Part shown: piece by piece, positions 59,742 to 64,000 of the stretch
Position numbering within the stretch: the first letter of the stretch is position 1
How the letters are laid out: each line of letters opens with the position of its first letter
Source: Mayfieldus sp963781495
GTDB taxonomy: Bacteria > Actinomycetota > Thermoleophilia > Solirubrobacterales > 70-9
Direction of reading: 5' to 3'
Assembly (NCBI GenBank): GCA_963781495.1
Contig: CAWAFX010000002.1
Span: 1,488,001-1,552,000 of the forward strand
Length of the DNA: 64,000 nt
Made by a program: the position numbers and the translations under genes
The notes under the pieces: generated by a model
What the model was told of the DNA's origin: nothing
Seen by the model: the letters and a program-made list of their open reading frames with translations, nothing else
Databases searched by the model: none

Positions 59742-61001
59742 GTGAGGGGGGAGGAGCGCCAGACCGCGGTCTATCTGGGTGGCGTCGGAGGGCGCCGGCC
59801 GCGGGTCCCGGTCGACGACGCCGAGCGCGGCGAGCGGGCCCGCGAGGCGATGTCGGCCAACGCCTGGGCCTACATCGCCGGCGGCGCCGGCCACGAGGAG
59901 ACGATGCGCGCCAACCGCGATGGCTTCCGCCGCTGGCGGATCGTGCCGCGGATGCTGCGCGACGTCTCCGAGCGCGACACCGGCACCGAGCTCTTCGGCC
60001 GCCGGCTGGAGTTCCCGTTCCTGCTCGCCCCGATCGGCGTCCTCGAGATGGTCCAGCGCCGGGCCGACCTCGCCGTCGCCCGCGCCGCCGCCGCCGAAGG
60101 GGTGCCGATGGTGATCTCCAACCAGGCCTCGGAGCCGATGGAGGACGTCGCCGCCGAGCTCGGCCAGACCCTGCGCTGGTTTCAGCTCTACTGGTCGAAG
60201 TCCGACGAGCTGGTCGAGAGCATCGCCGGCCGCGCCGAGGCCTGCGGCTGCGAGGCGATCGTCGTCACCCTCGACACCACCCTGCTCGGCTGGCGCACCC
60301 GCGACCTCGACGTCGCCTATCTGCCGTTCCTGCGCGGCAAGGGGATCGCCCAGTACACCAGCGACCCGGTCTTCCGCCGCCTGCTCGAGCAGCGGCCCGC
60401 GAGCGAGGGGCCGCAGCCGCGCCCGAGCCTCTCCGCCCTCGCGGTGCTGTGGCAGATGACCCGCGCCTTTCCCGGCGGCTCCTGGCGGGCGCTGCGCTCG
60501 CGCGAGGCGATCAAGGCGGTGCAGACCTTCATCGACATCTACTCGCGCCCCTCGCTGACCTGGGAGGACCTCGCCTTCCTGCGCGAGCGCACCGAGCTGC
60601 CGATCCTGCTCAAGGGGGTGCTGCACCCCGACGACGCCCGCAAGGCGATCGACCACGGGATCGACGGCATCGTCGTCTCCAACCACGGCGGGCGCCAGGT
60701 CGACGGCGCGATCGCGACGATCGAGGCGCTGCCGGCGGTCGCCGACGCGGTCGAGGGCCGGATCCCGGTCCTGCTCGACTCAGGCGTGCGCGGCGGCGCC
60801 GACATCTTCAAGGCGCTGGCGCTCGGCGCGAGCGCGGTGCTGGTCGGCCGCCCCTACGTCGAGGCGCTGGCGATCGCCGGCGAGCGCGGGGTGCGGGAGC
60901 TGATCCAGAACTTCAAGGCCGACTTCGACCTCACGATGGGCCTCTCCGGCTGCCGCTCGGTGTCCGAAATAGACGCTGCGGCACTGGTCCGGGCGCCGTA
61001 G
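59742..61001 (+). CDS. FMN-dependent alpha-hydroxy acid oxidase/lactate 2-monooxygenase-like protein
   Basis: 419 residues, GTG start. Triosephosphate-isomerase-barrel flavoenzyme: AWAYIAGGAGHEETMRANRD at the start, FLLAPIG with the FMN contact, Lys291 in LLKGVL, catalytic His315 and Arg318 in SNHGGRQVDGA, and LLDSGVRGGADIFKALALGA for the FMN phosphate. The long insert after TRDLDVAYLPFLRGKG resembles lactate 2-monooxygenase. It would oxidise a 2-hydroxy acid; how it serves the amine pathway is unclear. Confidence 0.88.
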   Translation: MRGEERQTAVYLGGVGGRRPRVPVDDAERGERAREAMSANAWAYIAGGAGHEETMRANRDGFRRWRIVPRMLRDVSERDTGTELFGRRLEFPFLLAPIGVLEMVQRRADLAVARAAAAEGVPMVISNQASEPMEDVAAELGQTLRWFQLYWSKSDELVESIAGRAEACGCEAIVVTLDTTLLGWRTRDLDVAYLPFLRGKGIAQYTSDPVFRRLLEQRPASEGPQPRPSLSALAVLWQMTRAFPGGSWRALRSREAIKAVQTFIDIYSRPSLTWEDLAFLRERTELPILLKGVLHPDDARKAIDHGIDGIVVSNHGGRQVDGAIATIEALPAVADAVEGRIPVLLDSGVRGGADIFKALALGASAVLVGRPYVEALAIAGERGVRELIQNFKADFDLTMGLSGCRSVSEIDAAALVRAP

Positions 61002-61007
61002 GCGCCT

Positions 61008-61013
61008 TAGGCT
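61008..61013 (+). promoter_or_regulatory. -10 element (TAGGCT), leaderless promoter
   Basis: TAGGCT, seven bases, then the ATG at 61021, giving the last two genes a separate start. Confidence 0.55.
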
Positions 61014-61020
61014 CTGGGCG

Positions 61021-61767
61021 ATGGCCGGACGGCTGGAGGGCAAGGTCTGCGTTATCACCGGCGCCGCGAGCGGCATCGGCGCCGAGTCGGCGCGGCTGTT
61101 CAGCGCCGAGGGGGCGCACGTGGTCGGGGTCGACATCGACGTCGGCGCCGAGGGCGACCTGGCGATCCGCGCCGACGTCACCGACGGCGAGCAGGTGCGG
61201 GACATGTACGAGCAGGCGCGGGAGGAGTTCGGCCGCATCGACGTCCTCTTCAACAACGCCGGCATCAACCCGCCGATCGACGGCTCGGTCCTGGAGACGC
61301 CGCTGGAGGTCTGGCAGCAGGTCCAGGACGTCAACCTGCGCGGGGTCTTTCTCTGCTGCAAGCACGGCATCCCGCACCTTCTCGCCGGCGAGGGCGGCTC
61401 GGTGATCAACACCGCCTCCTTCGTCGCCGTGATGGGGGCCGCGGTCTCGCAGGTCTCCTACACCGCGTCGAAGGGCGGCGTGCTGGCGCTCTCGCGCGAG
61501 CTCGGGGTCCAGTTCGCCAACCGCCGCGTCCGCGTCAACGCGATCTGCCCGGGCCCGGTCGACACCCCGCTTCTGCACGAGCTCTTCGCCAGCGACGAGG
61601 AGCAGGCCAAGCGCCGCCTCGTCCACCTGCCGATGGGCCGCTTTGCCCGCGCCGACGAGATCGCCAAGGGGGCGCTGTTCCTGGCCAGCGACGACTCCTC
61701 CTACGTCACCGCGACCGCGTTCATGGTCGACGGCGGGCTTTCCAGCGCCTACATCACGCCGGAGTAG
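61021..61767 (+). CDS. Classical short-chain dehydrogenase/reductase
   Basis: 248 residues, ATG start. TGAASGIG (13-20), NNAG (78-81), catalytic Ser133, Tyr147 and Lys151 (YTASK), then the NPGP-like ICPGPVDTPLL. The acidic residue after strand 2 (VGVDID) suggests NAD rather than NADP. Substrate unknown; it follows the hydroxy-acid oxidase with its own leaderless promoter. Confidence 0.92.
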   Translation: MAGRLEGKVCVITGAASGIGAESARLFSAEGAHVVGVDIDVGAEGDLAIRADVTDGEQVRDMYEQAREEFGRIDVLFNNAGINPPIDGSVLETPLEVWQQVQDVNLRGVFLCCKHGIPHLLAGEGGSVINTASFVAVMGAAVSQVSYTASKGGVLALSRELGVQFANRRVRVNAICPGPVDTPLLHELFASDEEQAKRRLVHLPMGRFARADEIAKGALFLASDDSSYVTATAFMVDGGLSSAYITPE

Positions 61768-61776
61768 GGGGACCGG

Positions 61777-62175
61777 ATGGCCGACGACGCGGTCGCGGTC
61801 GTGCGCCGGATGCTCGCGGCGATGGACCCGGACGATCCGCGTCCCGACACCGCCCTCGATCTGCTGCACGACGACGTCGCCTGGACCCCCACCCAGGACG
61901 AGCCGGAGACCGCCACCCTGCACGGCAAGGAGGCGGTTATGGGCCTGACGCTGCAGTGGCAATCCACCTTTGACGACTTCCGCGCCGAGGCGCTGGAGTT
62001 CATCGGCGGCGACGATCTCGCGGTGGTCCCAATGCGCCTCACCGGCCGCGCCCACGGCGGCGGCGCGGAGGTGGCGATCGAGGAGACCTGGGTCTTCCGG
62101 GTTCGCGAGGGGAGGGTCGCCGAGGTGCACTCCTACCGCACCAAGGCGGAGGGTCTGGAGGCCGCCGGGCTTTGA
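61777..62175 (+). CDS. NTF2-like (SnoaL-type) protein
   Basis: 132 residues, ATG with AGGGGG upstream, nine bases after the SDR. LLHDDVAWTPTQDEPETATL and IEETWVFRVREGRVAEVHSY give the cone-shaped NTF2 fold found in isomerases, lyases and binding proteins. No catalytic set can be fixed. Likely cotranslated with the SDR. Confidence 0.78.
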   Translation: MADDAVAVVRRMLAAMDPDDPRPDTALDLLHDDVAWTPTQDEPETATLHGKEAVMGLTLQWQSTFDDFRAEALEFIGGDDLAVVPMRLTGRAHGGGAEVAIEETWVFRVREGRVAEVHSYRTKAEGLEAAGL

Positions 62176-62210
62176 TCCACCTCAATCCCCGTCCCAGGTA
62201 ATTTCCCGCC

Positions 62211-62438
62211 ATGGCCGAGCCCGACCATCGGACCCCGCGACGGCGAGCGCGCCGACTTCCCAAGCCTCGGCACCCGCTACATCATCCGCGGCGCCGAGAC
62301 CGAGGCACCGCTGCTCAACGTCGCGGCGAGCCCGACTTCGCCGCGATCGCCGAGGTCCAGGCGGGCTACGGCCTCAGCATGGATGCCGAGAGCATCGGAC
62401 CGCTGAGCGAGCGCTTCGGGCTCGGCGGGCCTCCCTAG
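62211..62438 (+). pseudogene. Remnant of a cupin-domain protein (internally deleted)
   Basis: Two reading frames carry the two ends of one kind of protein. The first (from about 62224) reads TIGPRDGERADFPSLGTRYI then GAETEAPLLNV, like the N-terminus of a quercetinase-type cupin. After a shift near 62320 the second reads EPDFAAIAEVQAGYGLSMDA and runs to the TAG at 62436, like the C-terminal helix of the same family. The middle, including both cupin metal motifs, is missing. The intact ATG at 62211 is in yet another phase. A decayed gene is the simplest reading. Confidence 0.6.
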
Positions 62439-62463
62439 GCCAGAGCTCAGACGTAGACCGCGT

Positions 62464-63030
62464 CTACCCGGTGCCCGGGAGGCTGGCGCCGCCGGCGTCC
62501 TTGCCCTCGCCGACCGTGGCCTCGATCTCTTGCTTGAACTTCTCGTCGGCTTCCTTCAGCCGCTCCTCGCGCTCCTCGTCGGCCTTGGCCTCCTTGCGCG
62601 CCTCTTCCTCCTTCTTCGGCGCCAGCTCGGCCAGCTTCTCGACCCCGGGCGCCAGGCCGCGCTCGATGATCCGGCCGACGACCGGCTGCCAGACGAAGGC
62701 CAGCGGGCCGTCGAGGGTGGCCCGGTGGGTGATCCGGGTGCCCTCGCCGCTGGGCTCGAGCTCGTGCTCGAAGAGCAGCGTCGCGCCCGGCATCGTCGCC
62801 TTGGAGGCGAACTTTCGCTCCGGCTCGACCTCGATCAGCTCGAACTCGCCCTTCGGCAGGTGCGGGGCCTTGCTCTCGCCCTTGCTTCCGACTTCGAATT
62901 CGCCCTCCAGGGTCGAGTGCTCGACCCCCTTGGTCGACCACTCAGACCAGTTGTCGACGTCGGTGTAACGCTCCCAGACCGCGTCGGGCTTGGCCTTCGA
63001 ATCGGCGCTGTGCTCGCATTGCCAGCTCAC
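62464..63030 (-). CDS. SRPBCC-superfamily (Bet v 1-like) protein
   Basis: 188 residues from the GTG at 63030. SADSKAKPDAVWERYTDVDNW, GSKGESKAPHLPKGEFELIE and the later ATMPGATLLFEHELEPSGEG and ITHRATLDGPLAFVW follow the polyketide-cyclase/dehydrase-like SRPBCC pattern, a hydrophobic ligand-binding fold. Residues 135-170 add a Glu/Lys-rich coiled helix (ELAPKKEEEARKEAKADEER) not usual in the family. Ligand unknown. Confidence 0.82.
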   Translation of the reverse strand: MSWQCEHSADSKAKPDAVWERYTDVDNWSEWSTKGVEHSTLEGEFEVGSKGESKAPHLPKGEFELIEVEPERKFASKATMPGATLLFEHELEPSGEGTRITHRATLDGPLAFVWQPVVGRIIERGLAPGVEKLAELAPKKEEEARKEAKADEEREERLKEADEKFKQEIEATVGEGKDAGGASLPGTG

Positions 63031-63036
63031 GTCCCC

Positions 63037-63042
63037 AACCTA
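63037..63042 (-). promoter_or_regulatory. -10 element (TAGGTT), leaderless promoter
   Basis: TAGGTT on minus, six bases, then the GTG at 63030. Confidence 0.55.
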
Positions 63043-63747
63043 TACCCGTTCGGCCGCCTCCAGGAACCGGCCGCAGAGCTCGCGCCCGATCCGGTTCCAG
63101 TCGCCGATCGCGACCCGGCTGTCCTTGCGCAGCGCCGCCTGGTCGACGCCGATCCGCACCGCGTCGGGATCGGTCGCGTAGTCGTCGATCCAGTGCTCGA
63201 GGTCGGCCGAGCTGACCTCGGCGTGGAACTGGATCCCCCAGGCGCACTCGCCGATCCGGTAGGCCTGAAGGCAGACTGGGCTGAGGGCGAGGGCGACCGC
63301 GCCGGGCGGCAGCGGCGCCTCGTAGCTGTGCCACTGAAAGGCAGTGAAGTAGGGGGCGAGGGGGCCGATCACCGGGTCGGTGGCGCCTGCGTCGGTGACC
63401 CGGACCGGAAGCCAGCCGATCTCCGGCTCGCTGGCCCGGCGGGGCTTCGAGCCCGCGGCCTCGGCGAGCAGCTGGGTCCCGAGACAGACGCCGAGCAGCG
63501 GCTTGCCGCGGTGAAGCAGCTCGGCCAGGAGCTGCTTCTCGCCCGCCAGCCAGGGGTGCTGGTCCTCCTCGTCGACGTTCATCGCCCCGCCGAAGGTCAT
63601 CACCGCGTCGAACTCGAGCGGGTCGGTCGGCGGATCGGTCGTCTCGGAGATGTGCCACTGGTCGAGCTCGTGGCCCTGCTCGCGGATCTGCTCCGCGAAG
63701 ACCCCCGGTCCGGCGTCGCGCTGGTGGACGATCGCGAGCACGCGCAT
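63040..63747 (-). CDS. Class I glutamine amidotransferase (GMP-synthase-like, GATase1)
   Basis: 235 residues, ATG at 63747. Nucleophile GVCLGTQ (Cys88) and GIQFHAEVS (His175, Glu177) are intact. It belongs to the free-standing group resembling the glutaminase part of GMP synthase. Some relatives hydrolyse gamma-glutamyl compounds, which would suit the neighbouring amine unit, but the SRPBCC gene separates them and the strand is opposite. Has its own leaderless promoter. Confidence 0.88.
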   Translation of the reverse strand: MRVLAIVHQRDAGPGVFAEQIREQGHELDQWHISETTDPPTDPLEFDAVMTFGGAMNVDEEDQHPWLAGEKQLLAELLHRGKPLLGVCLGTQLLAEAAGSKPRRASEPEIGWLPVRVTDAGATDPVIGPLAPYFTAFQWHSYEAPLPPGAVALALSPVCLQAYRIGECAWGIQFHAEVSSADLEHWIDDYATDPDAVRIGVDQAALRKDSRVAIGDWNRIGRELCGRFLEAAERV

Positions 63748-63753
63748 GGCTGC

Positions 63754-63759
63754 AATCTA
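63754..63759 (-). promoter_or_regulatory. -10 element (TAGATT), leaderless promoter
   Basis: TAGATT on minus, six bases, then the ATG at 63747. Confidence 0.55.
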
Positions 63760-63782
63760 GGGGGCCGGAGCGGGCCGCGGTC

Positions 63783-63788
63783 TAGCAT
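63783..63788 (+). promoter_or_regulatory. -10 element (TAGCAT)
   Basis: TAGCAT, eight bases before the ATG at 63797, back to back with the amidotransferase promoter. Confidence 0.45.
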
Positions 63789-63796
63789 TCGTGGGC

Positions 63797-63997
63797 ATGA
63801 GCGAGCCCGTCAGCCAGCAGCGCGGCCCCGGCCGCACCGTCGCCGAGGTCGCAAAGGGGATCTTCGCCGGCCTGGTCGGGCTGCTGATGGCGCTCGTCTC
63901 GGCCCTGACGGTCCTGTTCGGGATCCTGCTCTCGGTGCTGCCGCTGCTGCTGGTCATCGCGGCGATCGCCGGCGGCGTCTATCTGATCGTCCACTAG
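63797..63997 (+). CDS. Small two-helix membrane protein
   Basis: 66 residues from the ATG at 63797; a GTG two codons earlier is possible. Polar first 18 residues, then two long hydrophobic segments (about 20-42 and 46-64). No family recognised. The stop is three bases before the window end. Confidence 0.5.
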   Translation: MSEPVSQQRGPGRTVAEVAKGIFAGLVGLLMALVSALTVLFGILLSVLPLLLVIAAIAGGVYLIVH

Positions 63998-64000
63998 GCC

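Noticed and set aside
1..64000. CRISPR array, insertion sequence, phage or rRNA genes
   Set aside because: No regularly spaced direct repeats, transposase motifs or rRNA-like stretches were found by reading.

Overview
This is a very GC-rich window with many GTG and TTG starts. Actinobacterial hallmarks are a mycobacterial-type integration host factor, YrbE/Mkl lipid-transport permeases, an NlpC/P60 gene behind a c-di-AMP riboswitch, and a recurring promoter that gives leaderless mRNAs. I infer an actinomycete-phylum genome, probably class Thermoleophilia (Solirubrobacterales-like). The phylum is well supported by gene content; the class is a guess. No rRNA, tRNA, CRISPR array, transposase or phage gene was seen.

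Layout. 1-9.8 kb: a cut-off secreted sugar dehydrogenase and a lipoprotein on the minus strand; then, on plus, two YrbE/MlaE permeases, their ATPase, a large RND/MMPL exporter, a membrane-tethered thioredoxin-fold protein, a B3/B4 protein and two small unknowns. 9.8-17.4 kb: mIHF; a serine-palmitoyltransferase-like enzyme divergent from a GNAT-fold protein (a possible ceramide pair); an AlkA-type glycosylase; a GAF-PAS-GAF-GGDEF-EAL protein. 17.4-22.1 kb: a TPP-riboswitch-controlled ThiXYZ-type ABC importer, a TauE-type exporter, an Rrf2 regulator and a glyoxalase-fold protein. 22.1-30.8 kb: a MoxR/VWA/phosphatase set, a secreted GH78-like glycosidase with a His-rich segment, PPK2, and an EVE/DUF2203/membrane-protein operon. 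30.8-34.9 kb: a degenerate alpha/beta hydrolase, a 1188-residue zinc-ribbon/class III cyclase/ATPase/TPR signalling protein, and a cupin.

34.9-41.1 kb: a small membrane protein, a DegT aminotransferase and a 914-residue fusion (epimerase, MGDG-synthase-like glycosyltransferase, membrane helix, inactive-looking deacetylase fold) form a translationally coupled unit next to a DMT exporter and an intact NodB deacetylase. This is the strongest candidate for an undescribed glycan or glycolipid system. 41.1-47.0 kb: ArsA ATPase, a lipoprotein, a Ca2+/H+ exchanger, Bcp peroxiredoxin and unknowns. 47.1-53.9 kb: an acyl-CoA dehydrogenase with a palindromic operator, an AbiEi/DUF559 protein, a CnoX-like thioredoxin, a riboswitch-controlled NlpC/P60 protein and a large subtilase.

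54.0-62.4 kb: a long plus-strand catabolic unit (permease, glutamine-synthetase-like ligase, Usp, gamma-glutamyl hydrolase, aldehyde dehydrogenase, FMN oxidase, SDR, NTF2-like) that resembles the gamma-glutamylated amine (Puu) pathway. The aldehyde dehydrogenase carries two single-G insertions, and a truncated cupin remnant follows. 62.4-64 kb: an SRPBCC protein, a class I glutamine amidotransferase and a small membrane protein.
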